Origin: JBBIJO01 sp037445895
GTDB lineage: Bacteria > Bacteroidota > Ignavibacteria > Kapaibacteriales > UBA2268
Assembly: GCA_037445895.1 (NCBI GenBank)
Contig: JBBIJO010000010.1
Location: 22,215 to 86,214, forward strand
Direction: 5' to 3'
Length of the DNA: 64,000 bases
The position numbers and the translations under genes were made by a program. Each line of letters starts with the position of its first letter. The first letter of the stretch is position 1. The notes beneath the pieces are model-generated. The model was given only the letters and a program-made list of their open reading frames with translations, did not search any database and was not told where the DNA came from. Of the stretch, positions 25,145 to 34,497 are shown piece after piece.

Positions 25145-26458
25145 TTAATGAATTAGCAGTAATTGCACTATAATGAATACAGGGAGTAAAACAATAAGTG
25201 AAAACTTATACATATATTCAAAGAAGTGTGGCATCGGTATCTTTTCGTGTTCTGCTATTGCTTTAATCATAAAATTAGGACCGTTGCCAATGTAACTCAT
25301 TGCACCAAAGAAAACGCAACCCGTTGCTATTCCCTCGAGTAAATGCTCTGGTATGCCACCGACTATAACAAGGTCATTGAAAAGATGAGGTTGTTGGGTT
25401 ATAAGGCCTTTTGCGAGTGAGTAAAAAGTTACAGCGGTTGGTGTATTATCGAGGAAACTACTCAATGAGCCAGAAGCATAATAAAATGAATAAATGGTTT
25501 TAAATCCGAAATTCTGTGCATTCGCTTCAAGATAAAGCAAAGCGGGAACCATTGTAATAAAGATTCCAAAGAAAAGAACAGCAACCTCGTTTATTGGATG
25601 CCAATTGAAATTATTTTGTTGTCGAACCTTTCTCGAGGTTAACACAAGCGATAAAACCGCCATAAGAACTATTGCAATTTCCCGCAAGTATGAACTAATG
25701 TGGTGTGGTTGAATAAAAGGTAAGAATAGCGGGTTAATGAAAGCGACAGCGAGGACAACACCAAGAAGAAATATTAGATTCCTTTGACCTTTGATTCGCA
25801 ATTTTTGATACTCCGAACGATCTAAACTTAAATCCTCTTCACTTTCTTTTTTATAATAATGCTTTTCGATAAAATAAAAAATGGTAATGAGTAGTGCATT
25901 TGCTATTAACCATTCTTTAACAAGGTTAAAAAACCAAAAAAAGGGGACTCCTCGCAGGTATAATATGAACAAGGGGGGATCTCCCAGTGGGGTAAGTAAG
26001 CCCCCACAATTTGCAGCAATTGCAATGAAAAAAAGTATTATATGTGTTTTGTGCTTTCGGCGAAAATTTGTTTTGAGCAAAGGGCGAATCAAAAGCATTG
26101 CTGCGCCAGTTGTCCCCATAAACGATGCCAAAATAGCAGAAATGATAAGAAAAATAGTATTTACACGTGGATTAGCCAATAGGTCGCCTTCGAGATGAAT
26201 TCCACCAGTGATAATAAATAAAGCGCCAAGTAGAATGATAAATGGGACGTAATCGAAAAAAATTGAATGGATAAGGGCTTCCGAAAGGTTATTCGCGAGA
26301 AGCCAAAACCCCGTCGGAATTCCTAATGTCAAACTGACAAAAAATTTATTTTTGTTGCTTTCCCAAAAATGCGGCGAGGTGAGTGGTAGAATTGCAATTG
26401 CAAGCAGCATAAGAATGAAAGGAGTTACAGAATAAATCGGAACATTTGCAAATTCCAT
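25145..26458 (-). CDS. Sodium:proton antiporter-like permease (ion transporter superfamily)
   Basis: 437 residues from ATG 26458, giving VPIYSVTPFILMLLAIAILPLTSPHFWE at the start, the usual N-terminus of this family. An in-frame TTG at 26515 would add a hydrophobic, signal-like segment, so the true start is uncertain. About 11 helices. Typical motifs: GTTGAAMLLIRPLL and GGLLTPLGDPPLFILYLRGVPFFW in the first half, and SGSLSSFLDNTPTAVTFYSLA with GAMSYIGNGPNFMIKAIAE in the second, the two-repeat layout of the CitMHS/NhaD/ArsB-type transporters. Na+/H+ exchange is the common annotation; the ion is not proven. Confidence 0.8.
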   Translation of the reverse strand: MEFANVPIYSVTPFILMLLAIAILPLTSPHFWESNKNKFFVSLTLGIPTGFWLLANNLSEALIHSIFFDYVPFIILLGALFIITGGIHLEGDLLANPRVNTIFLIISAILASFMGTTGAAMLLIRPLLKTNFRRKHKTHIILFFIAIAANCGGLLTPLGDPPLFILYLRGVPFFWFFNLVKEWLIANALLITIFYFIEKHYYKKESEEDLSLDRSEYQKLRIKGQRNLIFLLGVVLAVAFINPLFLPFIQPHHISSYLREIAIVLMAVLSLVLTSRKVRQQNNFNWHPINEVAVLFFGIFITMVPALLYLEANAQNFGFKTIYSFYYASGSLSSFLDNTPTAVTFYSLAKGLITQQPHLFNDLVIVGGIPEHLLEGIATGCVFFGAMSYIGNGPNFMIKAIAEHEKIPMPHFFEYMYKFSLIVLLPVFIIVQLLLIH

Positions 26459-26562
26459 AGTTAATCCCAAACATAAAAATGCAAAAGTAAGGAAAATGAG
26501 AAAAAGAAAAATCAAAGATTTTCTTTTTTCGTCCTTGTTTTTTTAAATAATATTATCGGTAA

Positions 26563-27285
26563 ATGGAGAATAGTTCCCTATATCGAAGCCTAAAGGTGAA
26601 TTACGACTCGATTATAAGTTCTATCGAAAAATTGCAGAAACACCAGAATATTGCGAACGAGATAACGGTAGTTGCTGTTTCGAAAACACATCCAACAGAA
26701 GCAATCTTGAATGCCATACATTGTGGAATCGAAAATTTCGGCGAGAACTACGTCCAAGAATTAAAGGCGAAAAAGGAAGAAATTGAACAACTCGGCGTAG
26801 CACAACCTAAGTGGCATTTCATTGGTCATCTTCAAACCAATAAAGTTAAGTATATAGTTCCCTTTGTTTCGCTTATTCACTCGGTCGATTCAAGTCATCT
26901 CGCCGAAGAAATACATAAACAAGCTAAAAAAGTTGGGAGCATAGTTAATATTCTTGTGCAAGTCAATACATCGGGGGAAAAGTCGAAATTCGGATGTTCG
27001 CCCGAATTTTTGTTTAATATTTTGGGTTCTATCCAACATTTCGAAAATATAAGGGTTTGTGGTCTGATGACTATCGGGTCTTTTTCGAATGATGAACAAA
27101 TAATTCGGAATGAGTTCAGATTGCTACGTTCGTTATTCGAACAAGCGAAAGATAAGTTCCCGAATTTGCCTCTTAAAGAACTTTCGATGGGAATGACAAA
27201 CGATTATCTTCTTGCGGTCGAAGAAGGAGCAACTATTTTACGTATTGGAACTGCAATTTTTGGAGAACGACATTATAATGCATAG
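26563..27285 (+). CDS. YggS/PROSC-family PLP homeostasis protein
   Basis: 240 residues, single-domain alanine-racemase-like barrel. The PLP lysine is Lys41 in ITVVAVSKTHP. Other family motifs are GIENFGENYVQELKAK, WHFIGHLQTNKVKYI, VNTSGEKSKFG, GLMTIGSF and LSMGMTNDYLLAVEEGATILRIGTAIFGER. These proteins have no established catalytic activity but buffer free PLP and affect amino-acid and keto-acid balance. The gene is divergent from the antiporter and convergent with the radical SAM gene 6 bp after its stop. Confidence 0.93.
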   Translation: MENSSLYRSLKVNYDSIISSIEKLQKHQNIANEITVVAVSKTHPTEAILNAIHCGIENFGENYVQELKAKKEEIEQLGVAQPKWHFIGHLQTNKVKYIVPFVSLIHSVDSSHLAEEIHKQAKKVGSIVNILVQVNTSGEKSKFGCSPEFLFNILGSIQHFENIRVCGLMTIGSFSNDEQIIRNEFRLLRSLFEQAKDKFPNLPLKELSMGMTNDYLLAVEEGATILRIGTAIFGERHYNA

Positions 27286-27291
27286 GATGGT

Positions 27292-28158
27292 TTAGCCAAA
27301 CAAAGATTCTGGTTGTTTGAATCCTTTCGCCTTGGCATATTCAATATAATAATTAAATTCTTCATAGATTAAGCTTCTGCTTATTTTTGGATATTGGTAG
27401 GCTAAATGATGTGGGTAATATTGTTCCATCAAATTGAGATAGACGTCTGTTCCAATAGATTCGGCTATGAAATCAATTATTTCGGTTGTGTCCGACTGAT
27501 TTTCGGGCAAAATTAAATGTCGGATGATTAACCCACGACGAGCAATTCCATCGCGCACGACGAGATTCCCAACTTGACGATACATCTCGATAATAGCTGC
27601 CGAAGCATAGGCAAAGTAATCGGGTGCTTCGGTATAAATTTTCGCTTTTTCTGGGTCCTTAAATTTTAAATCGGGCATATAAATATCAATCAATCCTTCA
27701 ATAACCTTTAATGTTGTAACTTTATCGTAGCTACTTGTATTGTAAACAATTGGGATGGTTAATCCCATACTTTTTGCTTCGACGATTGCTTTTGCTAGTT
27801 GTGGTGTGTAGTGGGTTGGAGTTACTAAGTTAATGTTGTGGCATCCTTTGCTTTGCAAATCCAACATTATATCGACTAAATCCTGAATCGAGTAACATTT
27901 GCCCTCGCGGCAGTGACTTATTGTAAAGTTTTGACAAAACACACAAAGTAGGTTGCAACCCGATAGGAAAATTGTCCCCGAGCCAAAATAACCGACCAAT
28001 TCTGGTTCTTCCCCGAAATGTGATCCGTAAGAAGCAACATAAACATCTGTAGGCATTCCGCAAGTTCCAATTTCGTTTTCGAAACGATTAACTGCGCAAG
28101 AGTGAGGGCATATTTTGCAATTCGAGAGGCTCGCATAAAGTTCCTCGATTTCGGACAT
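27292..28158 (-). CDS. PflX-type (COG1313) radical SAM protein
   Basis: 288 residues from ATG 28158. The N-terminal cysteine cluster (SNCKICPHSCAVNR ... GTCG) resembles the extra Cys motif of COG1313 proteins, followed by SHFGEEPELVGYFGSGTIFLSGCNLLCVFCQN, where Cys68, Cys72 and Cys75 form the CxxxCxxC that binds the SAM-cleaving 4Fe-4S cluster. Proteins of this group are named after pyruvate formate-lyase activating enzyme but their substrates are not known, and no glycyl radical enzyme gene is nearby. The gene ends 6 bp from yggS (convergent) and has about 145 bp upstream. Confidence 0.85.
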   Translation of the reverse strand: MSEIEELYASLSNCKICPHSCAVNRFENEIGTCGMPTDVYVASYGSHFGEEPELVGYFGSGTIFLSGCNLLCVFCQNFTISHCREGKCYSIQDLVDIMLDLQSKGCHNINLVTPTHYTPQLAKAIVEAKSMGLTIPIVYNTSSYDKVTTLKVIEGLIDIYMPDLKFKDPEKAKIYTEAPDYFAYASAAIIEMYRQVGNLVVRDGIARRGLIIRHLILPENQSDTTEIIDFIAESIGTDVYLNLMEQYYPHHLAYQYPKISRSLIYEEFNYYIEYAKAKGFKQPESLFG

Positions 28159-28303
28159 TACCAAAATTGCTTTATCAAATTAGCAAAATAAGAAAAATCT
28201 TATATTTATGGAAATTAGCTGTTGAAAGAAGCAGTTTTTGTTGGCTTGCTCCGAAGAACTGTATGTTTTGAACAAGGAATTACAACTCCTATCCAAAAGA
28301 CTG

Positions 28304-30424
28304 TTAATATAATTTAGCGGCGACACTAAAAACAAAGTTTCGTGGTAATCCCGGTTCAATAAAATAAGGAAGATTCGAACCCTTTTCGATTATTGGATTA
28401 ATGAATGCAGAGCCTACGTATTTGCTATCGGCAATATTATTAACCGAAAAAGAAAGCGAGATTTGCATAAAACTACCGACATACAATTGGTCGAACCAGA
28501 CTTTTGCATTGAAGATATTATACGAAGGGACCTCGTATTTGTTTGCATCATCAGCAAAATATTTACCGACTCCTTGCATCGAAAACTCAAATTTTAGCAG
28601 AATCGGGAACGAAAGTGAAAGGTTATAAAAAAGATTTGGAATACCAGGAAGTTTATTATCCTTGAAATCTGCAAAAATTCCAGCTTTTGTTGGGTCATAG
28701 TAGCCTGAATCCACCTTGTAGTTTACGAAACGATGGCTTAGATATGTAAGCGAACCTTCGAGTTTCACGTATCTGTCGAAGTCTATTCGAACATTACTTT
28801 CGAGCCCGAGGCGTTCTGTTTTTCCTGCTGAAAAGTAGAACCTTCCTTCGCGATAGGGGACAAGCTCATTATTAACTGAAATATAATATGATGACAGCTC
28901 GAATTCAATGCTTTGCAAAATATTTCTTAAACCGATAAAGGATTTAACACCAAGTTCATAGGTTGTCGAAATGATTGGGTTGAGTAGTGGATTAATTTGA
29001 TTGGGTAAAGGTTCTTCTGTCGGGGCTGGGTCGGTTTCGTTGCCAGCGGGAACTTCAATCCCTCCGCCGATATTTCCAAATAGCGAAACATTCTCGGCTA
29101 CTCTGTAACTTAAAGCAAATTTAGGGGTTAAGCGGTTGAATTTTTTTGTATCGCTAATAGAATAGGCTAGATAATCTTGTGAATAGTATGTAACATTATC
29201 GTAACGCAAACCGAGGATAAGACTAAGCCTATCGAATATGAACTCGTTTTGGATAAACGCTCCGAAGGTGCCTGCACCCTCTCGTTTGTCGGTTTGAAGA
29301 TTGTTCGAACGGTTTGCATTTGAATCTAAAGCATAGAAAAGAATTGCACCATCTTGAGTAGTTTGGTCGAAACCTAAAAGTAGGACATTTTTGAAATGTG
29401 AAAAATCCAACTGGTTGCGATAGGTTAAGTTAGTTCCGAAGAAATATCGTGTGAAGTCGCGGAAAGTACCGCGTTCGGAACGTTGAAGATATTTAGAAGT
29501 AAGGAATGCAAGCCCTTGCAATGAATTATTTTCATCGAAGTTGTGTGTGATGGTAGTTGAAATTTGCCCAATTTTGTTGTGTCGGCGCTCTTTATTGCGT
29601 AGGTAGATAGGATATGCAGATTTGGGAAGTGAATCGAAAGCGACTTGTGTTATTGCCCCAGGAATGTGGAACAGATTATTAGCAAAGTTGATGTTCACAA
29701 GAAACGTTGTTTTTTTAGAAATGGGAGAGTTTAACCCAAAATTGAACAAAAGCTTTTCGGATTGAGAATTTTCGCGCCAACCGTCGAATTTCGACTGAAG
29801 TGAATTCAGATAGATGAGCCCTTTTTCGCCAATTTGAGATTGTAGTTTCAAAACGTTTTTTGCTAATCCCCAGTTTCCAGTTGTGAACGAGTACGTTGCT
29901 GAATTTTCTCGAATTTCGGGAACTGTCGAAAAACTAAGGACTCCTCCGGAAGCATTTCCCCAAAGCGCAGAAGCATTCGAACGTAGAACTTCGATATTTT
30001 CTACAAAGGCAATATCGAAGAGATCGAGCGAGGTTCGACCATCGGGTTCAGTTTGTGGGACACCATCGAGGAGGAATCGTAATCCGCGCACCGTTCCGGA
30101 ATTGGAACGGTCGCCTGCACCCCGAGCGCCAAAGCCACGAATTATGATGCGTATATCTTGCGAGCCGTTTCTGGTTTGAACCAGAACTCCAGGGACACGT
30201 GCTAAAGGCTCTTCCAAAGATAATCCTCGAATTCCGATAAAGTTTTGTTTACTAAAATAGCTTACCGACAAAGGGACTTCGAGCATTGTTTCGGGATACC
30301 GCAAGGCAGCAACTACAACTTCTTTGAAATGGTATGAGCTTGTGTCGATTTTTTCGTAGGCAAAGTTAGATGAAAAGTTCAAAATAAAAATAAACAAGAA
30401 GAGGAAAATTTTAACCTTTCCCAT
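28304..30424 (-). CDS. TonB-dependent outer-membrane receptor
   Basis: 706 residues. A signal peptide (IFLFLFIFILNFSSNFAY) is followed by a TonB-box-like strand FKEVVVAALRYPE near 33-45. The plug domain follows (PLARVPGVLVQTRNGSQDIRIIIRGFGARG, then LLDGVPQTEPDGRTSLDLFD and VLRSNASALWGNASGGVLSF), then a 22-stranded-type barrel ending in an aromatic-rich tail (PRNFVFSVAAKLY). The plug pattern resembles ferric-citrate/siderophore receptors, but no uptake partners are adjacent, so the ligand is open. It starts 29 bp after secG on the same strand and probably shares its transcript. Confidence 0.92.
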   Translation of the reverse strand: MGKVKIFLFLFIFILNFSSNFAYEKIDTSSYHFKEVVVAALRYPETMLEVPLSVSYFSKQNFIGIRGLSLEEPLARVPGVLVQTRNGSQDIRIIIRGFGARGAGDRSNSGTVRGLRFLLDGVPQTEPDGRTSLDLFDIAFVENIEVLRSNASALWGNASGGVLSFSTVPEIRENSATYSFTTGNWGLAKNVLKLQSQIGEKGLIYLNSLQSKFDGWRENSQSEKLLFNFGLNSPISKKTTFLVNINFANNLFHIPGAITQVAFDSLPKSAYPIYLRNKERRHNKIGQISTTITHNFDENNSLQGLAFLTSKYLQRSERGTFRDFTRYFFGTNLTYRNQLDFSHFKNVLLLGFDQTTQDGAILFYALDSNANRSNNLQTDKREGAGTFGAFIQNEFIFDRLSLILGLRYDNVTYYSQDYLAYSISDTKKFNRLTPKFALSYRVAENVSLFGNIGGGIEVPAGNETDPAPTEEPLPNQINPLLNPIISTTYELGVKSFIGLRNILQSIEFELSSYYISVNNELVPYREGRFYFSAGKTERLGLESNVRIDFDRYVKLEGSLTYLSHRFVNYKVDSGYYDPTKAGIFADFKDNKLPGIPNLFYNLSLSFPILLKFEFSMQGVGKYFADDANKYEVPSYNIFNAKVWFDQLYVGSFMQISLSFSVNNIADSKYVGSAFINPIIEKGSNLPYFIEPGLPRNFVFSVAAKLY

Positions 30425-30453
30425 AAGACGATTTCCTAAAATTGATAAACGAT

Positions 30454-30765
30454 TTATTTTTTTGGAATTTCGACTGGCGCAACCGGGGGTTTCGCACCTT
30501 GTGTAACAGGTTTGACGGTTTCTTCGCTGGAACTACGAATAAGAAATTTATTTGCAAAAAGCGCAAGCAGTAGAATTGCAATAATTAACCCACGGGTTAG
30601 TTTTTGAAGGAAGTCCATTGTTCGTTGGGTTCCGAACATTGTTCCAAATTGCGTTGTAAGCCCGCCGAAGGTTGGGGAAAGATCTCCTTTCCCGGGTTGG
30701 AGCAAAATAACGCCAATCAGCAAAATAGCCCCAAGTATCATTATTATAGAAATCAATGTAAACAT
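30454..30765 (-). CDS. secG: Preprotein translocase subunit SecG
   Basis: 103 residues from ATG 30765; the longer frame upstream is hydrophobic read-through of an A/T-rich stretch. The N-terminal helix (IIMILGAILLIGVILLQPGKG), the polar loop DLSPTFGGLTTQFGTMFGTQRTMDFLQKLTRG and the second helix (LIIAILLLALFANKFLI) are the SecG pattern. The tail is Pro/Val-rich, common in Bacteroidota relatives. SecG assists SecYE-dependent export at the inner membrane. It lies 120 bp after motA. Confidence 0.93.
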   Translation of the reverse strand: MFTLISIIMILGAILLIGVILLQPGKGDLSPTFGGLTTQFGTMFGTQRTMDFLQKLTRGLIIAILLLALFANKFLIRSSSEETVKPVTQGAKPPVAPVEIPKK

Positions 30766-30885
30766 AACTTTACAACTCGATAATTTATAGAGATACAAAA
30801 ATAAGAAAAAAAAAGCAAGAAACAAAAAACTTAATTGATTTAGATTTACTTTCGAGATAATCACGGTATTTTAGGAAGAAGGGAT

Positions 30886-31665
30886 TTATACTTTTTTTGC
30901 TAAATATTTGTCCTGATCTGTAAGTGGAAGCGAAGAAATTAGTTTCGAACGGACTACCGAAGGAATTTCGCCGACGAGAATAGCCATCGTTCCGTCGAGA
31001 ATCATTTGCATAATTTCCATTTCCTCCTGGTGAAGAATTCGAAGTTTATCCCCAATAGGTAGCCAAAGCAAATTCGCAAGTATGATACCCCACATAGTTG
31101 CAATAAAAGCTGTTGCAATGTGTTGTATTAGGACCGTAGGATCGCTACCGGCAGAAGCCAAAGTAGCAATTAGACCCATCACAGTTCCGATTATTCCCAT
31201 TGTAGGTGAATATCCTCCTAATTTTTGAAAAAGTGTGATGTTTGCATTGTGGCGTTCGGTAATATACGAAATTTCGGTTTCTGCCATTTTTTGCAGGTTC
31301 TGTGGGTCAGTTCCATCAATTACCAATGAGAACATACGACGCATATAGGGATGTTTGACTTCGTCCAGCCGTTTTTCGAGAGCAAGAAGTCCTTCTTTTC
31401 TAGCAAAAACAGAGAAATCGATAAATTGCTCGATTAATTCAAGTTTGTCATACTTGGCGGGGAACAACGCAATATAAATCAATTTTGGAATTCTCGACAT
31501 TACTTCGACCGATGTTCCTGCAAATCCTGCGGCAAGTGTTCCTCCAACAACAATTAAAAGGGCGGGCCACATAAAGATGGAACTCAACGAGCCACTTTCC
31601 CAAATAAAAGCTCCAAATATTGCTATAAAGCCGAAGAGAATTGCAAAACCGCTCGAAAATCTCAT
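30886..31665 (-). CDS. motA: Flagellar stator protein MotA
   Basis: 259 residues with four helices. The first two are near 5-50 (FAILFGFIAIFGAFIW, WPALLIVVGGTLAAGFAG). The cytoplasmic loop contains KEGLLALEKRLDEVKHPYMRRMFSLVIDG, and the last two helices include YSPTMGIIGTVMGLIATLA and IATAFIATMWGIILANLLWLPIGDKL, with the proline and charged residues that face FliG. It is the last flagellar gene of operon 2, 12 bp after flgL. MotB, normally the next gene, is missing; secG follows instead, so the partner must be encoded elsewhere. Confidence 0.93.
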   Translation of the reverse strand: MRFSSGFAILFGFIAIFGAFIWESGSLSSIFMWPALLIVVGGTLAAGFAGTSVEVMSRIPKLIYIALFPAKYDKLELIEQFIDFSVFARKEGLLALEKRLDEVKHPYMRRMFSLVIDGTDPQNLQKMAETEISYITERHNANITLFQKLGGYSPTMGIIGTVMGLIATLASAGSDPTVLIQHIATAFIATMWGIILANLLWLPIGDKLRILHQEEMEIMQMILDGTMAILVGEIPSVVRSKLISSLPLTDQDKYLAKKV

Positions 31666-31677
31666 ACCGAAACCAAA

Positions 31678-32673
31678 CTATCTAAGGAAATCGAATAGAG
31701 AGGTTTGGGTTAAACGGGCTCCAACTTGCAAAGCAAACTGCAATGCGGTCTGATCTTTCATCAGTTCCAAACTTGTTGCAGAATAGTCGGTATCGGCAAC
31801 TTTCGATTTTAAAGCCTCGAAATTAGTAATTAAAGCATTAGTTTGGTCGCTTTGGGTTTCTAGCCGATTCAAGAGCGAGCCGTTCTTTGAGTTCATTGCA
31901 ACAACCCTTTCGTAGATTTCTCCAAATTTCTTTTGCAATTCATTTAATTTAACTAAATCATCTTGATTGAACAAATCGTTTGCGCCGCGTAGATTGCCAT
32001 CCTTGTTGTAAGAAAGTAGATTATATAGTTCTACGATTGTATTTAATGCGCTGGCAGTTGCATCTCCAAATAAATCATTTGCAGTTGTATTTATTATCTC
32101 CGAAGAGACTTTGCTTGTATTGATAATTGTTCGGTTGTTATTCCCTTTGAAAACAACTTGGAGTCCCGAAGGATTATCGGTTGAAGGATTTCCTTTGATT
32201 ATTTCAAAAGGTAGTTTATTCGTTGAGCCTTGAGGTTGCTGAACGGAATCGGGAGTGGTTAATGTTCCCGAGAAAATGAATTGGCCATTGAAATCGTTGT
32301 TCAAACTTCTGATAATATCGTCGAGTATCCCGCGAATTGCATTTCCGATAGTAGAAACGTCGTGGCTCGTTCCCGATTTGGTCGCATCGATTGCATATCC
32401 TCGGAGTTGTTGAATATTATTTGCAATCGAGTCAATAGTTTCGGTTGTGTGTTGAACGAATTCAATCGAATAGTTGATATTATTTTTATATTGTTGTTGT
32501 AAGTCCAGCAAATTCTCGAGGCGCTTTTTTGCAGCAAGTGCATTTGGCGATTCCGAAATATCGACAATTTGTTTACCCGTTGCAAGACGTACTTCGTTGA
32601 GGTATTTTCTGCTTTGAATATCTTCGATTGCAGATTGAATAGGAGCATATTTAGAAAATTGTGTAACCCTCAT
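31678..32673 (-). CDS. flgL: Flagellar hook-filament junction protein FlgL
   Basis: 331 residues from ATG 32673. The flagellin-like N-terminal helix (VTQFSKYAPIQSAIEDIQSRKYLNEVRLATGKQIVDISESPNA) and C-terminal helix (YSATSLELMKDQTALQFALQVGARLTQTSLFDFLR) flank a central domain with RSLNNDFNGQFIFSGT, the standard FlgL (HAP3) signature. It joins hook-junction protein FlgK to the filament. Its start lies 2 bp after the flgK stop, so translation is coupled. Confidence 0.93.
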   Translation of the reverse strand: MRVTQFSKYAPIQSAIEDIQSRKYLNEVRLATGKQIVDISESPNALAAKKRLENLLDLQQQYKNNINYSIEFVQHTTETIDSIANNIQQLRGYAIDATKSGTSHDVSTIGNAIRGILDDIIRSLNNDFNGQFIFSGTLTTPDSVQQPQGSTNKLPFEIIKGNPSTDNPSGLQVVFKGNNNRTIINTSKVSSEIINTTANDLFGDATASALNTIVELYNLLSYNKDGNLRGANDLFNQDDLVKLNELQKKFGEIYERVVAMNSKNGSLLNRLETQSDQTNALITNFEALKSKVADTDYSATSLELMKDQTALQFALQVGARLTQTSLFDFLR

Positions 32674-32674
32674 A

Positions 32675-34114
32675 TTACCTACCAAGATTAATTAATGTTG
32701 CGAGTAAATCATTAGTTGTCGAAACGACACGGCTTGCTGCCTCGAAAGCTTTTTGATACTTAATTAAGTTAATTGCTTCTTCGTCTAAATTAACTCCAAT
32801 TAGCGATTCACGTTGGCTCAATAATTGTTCATTAGCTGTTTTAGAAGTTGTATAGAAGGAAGAAACTTCATTGCCATAGTTTCCAATTTGTGCGATTAAG
32901 TTGGTTAAATATTCGTTTGGGGTTTGATTCTGCAAAAAGCTTGTATCGGTTGAAATACCTGAAATCTGTCGTGCTATCGTAGAATCGCCAACTTCCCCGG
33001 GATTTGCCGATATTGGAAGAAGGCGAACATCATTAGCAATTGACGAATTTATTTCGGTAGTTGCGATAGTAATTTGAGTGCCAACTGTAAAGAAGCTTCT
33101 TCCCGGCGGGGGAGGGGTGGTATCGGTAAGCCCATATCCTTGATTAGTGAAATTATTAATTTTTTGAACCAAAGTCGAGAAAAACGTTTCTAAATTTGTT
33201 GCTGGCGAAAACCCACCGCTGGAATCCTTTGCGTCGAATGTTGTGTTGAAATGCTTTAAAAAGCTTGCTATTTTTCCATTTTGTGTGTTAACGGTTGCAA
33301 GTTCTCTTCCTTTTGTATCGACTTTGAGCAAGGTTATACTTCTTTCGCTAGTTTGCGAATCTATGTTTTCTTTGACTTTCAATTGTGAATAGTTCGAGCC
33401 GGTTACAAGATTTATTCCGTTTGTGAATACGTTCAAAGTTCCAAAATCTCCATTTGTAACGTTTACATCTACTAATTTACTTAATGCCTCTATTTTGGTT
33501 GTTCTTTGGTCGATTAGTGTTTGTTTGTCCCCTTCGAGCTTGGAGTTTGTCGAAGCAATTTTAAAATTTAAATCTGCAATTTCGCGAATTAATTGATTTG
33601 CTTCGCCAACACTCGAATGAATATCGTTCGCAATCTCGTTGCGTGTTTCTTCGAATTGTTGAGAGATCTCTTTAAATCGTGTAAGCATTGTTTGCCCCAA
33701 GGTTGTAGTTCGCTGGCGCAATGCTAAATCCGTTGGGTTTTGCGATAAATCTTCGAATGAATTCAAAAACTGAGTTATTGTATTGTTCAAAGAATTTTCA
33801 CTTGGTTCGCCAAAAATCATAGAAAGACGTTGGACCATAGTGTTGTCTGTTTCGAGTGTGGAAAGATAGGAAAAGCTTCGACGAATCTGTTTATCGAAAA
33901 ACTCCTCGCGGAAAGTTCGAAGTTTACTAACAAGAACACCAGTTCCGACAAACCCATTACTCGAAGGTAAAGGCTCTCCTTCTCTCAACTCTGGCACACG
34001 CCGAGAATACCCAGGAGTATTGACATTTGCAATATTACCGCTTGTTGCATCGAGCCCCAATCTTTGAGCAATTAGTGCCCGTTTAGCTATTTCTAATGAA
34101 GGAGACACACCCAT
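32675..34114 (-). CDS. flgK: Flagellar hook-associated protein FlgK
   Basis: 479 residues. The N-terminus SLEIAKRALIAQRLGLDATSGNIANVNTPGYSRRVPEL is the HAP1/rod-hook pattern, followed by the FlgK-specific GFVGTGVLVSKLRTFREEFFDKQIRRS and QRTTTLGQTMLTRFKEIS. The C-terminus has SQRESLIGVNLDEEAINLIKYQKAFEAASRVV. Slightly short for the family, mainly in the variable middle. FlgN, its likely chaperone, is encoded two genes upstream. Confidence 0.95.
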   Translation of the reverse strand: MGVSPSLEIAKRALIAQRLGLDATSGNIANVNTPGYSRRVPELREGEPLPSSNGFVGTGVLVSKLRTFREEFFDKQIRRSFSYLSTLETDNTMVQRLSMIFGEPSENSLNNTITQFLNSFEDLSQNPTDLALRQRTTTLGQTMLTRFKEISQQFEETRNEIANDIHSSVGEANQLIREIADLNFKIASTNSKLEGDKQTLIDQRTTKIEALSKLVDVNVTNGDFGTLNVFTNGINLVTGSNYSQLKVKENIDSQTSERSITLLKVDTKGRELATVNTQNGKIASFLKHFNTTFDAKDSSGGFSPATNLETFFSTLVQKINNFTNQGYGLTDTTPPPPGRSFFTVGTQITIATTEINSSIANDVRLLPISANPGEVGDSTIARQISGISTDTSFLQNQTPNEYLTNLIAQIGNYGNEVSSFYTTSKTANEQLLSQRESLIGVNLDEEAINLIKYQKAFEAASRVVSTTNDLLATLINLGR

Positions 34115-34140
34115 ATCGAGAACTTACCTTCCTCTAAGCT

Positions 34141-34476
34141 TTACTGTTTTTCAATTAATTCGTTGATTTTTTCCGCTTGGACAATTAAATCGCCTACCGA
34201 TACCATCCGCATCTTATTTATCATCGAAAGATAATGTTTGCATTGTTCGAGTGATTCTTTGGCTATTGCTAAATTCCTTTTCCTTTCGATAGGCTGATTT
34301 TGAACTAGGCTTTGTTTGAGTTTTTCGGGGAAACCTTGCATACAATCGGCAATCAAGTATCGGAAATTGTAAATATCGCCATTGAGCTTCGAAGCAAATT
34401 CGTCCAACGAAAGAATAAAGTTATTAATTTTTTCTTGTAAGTTCTCTTGTGCCTTTCCTAAAGATATTTTCTCCAT
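34141..34476 (-). CDS. Unrecognised helical protein between flgN and flgK
   Basis: 111 residues, predicted nearly all helix: LGKAQENLQEKINNFILSLDEFASKLNG, FRYLIADCMQGFPEKLKQSL, NLAIAKESLEQCKHYLSMINKMRMVSVGDLIVQAEKINELIEK. No signal or membrane segment. I know no family for it. It is 27 bp upstream of flgK and 21 bp downstream of flgN in a continuous flagellar transcript. A four-helix chaperone or export accessory similar in shape to FlgN or FliS would fit, but that is inference from size and position only. Confidence 0.7.
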   Translation of the reverse strand: MEKISLGKAQENLQEKINNFILSLDEFASKLNGDIYNFRYLIADCMQGFPEKLKQSLVQNQPIERKRNLAIAKESLEQCKHYLSMINKMRMVSVGDLIVQAEKINELIEKQ

Positions 34477-34497
34477 AAATCTAACCTTATTGCAAAA

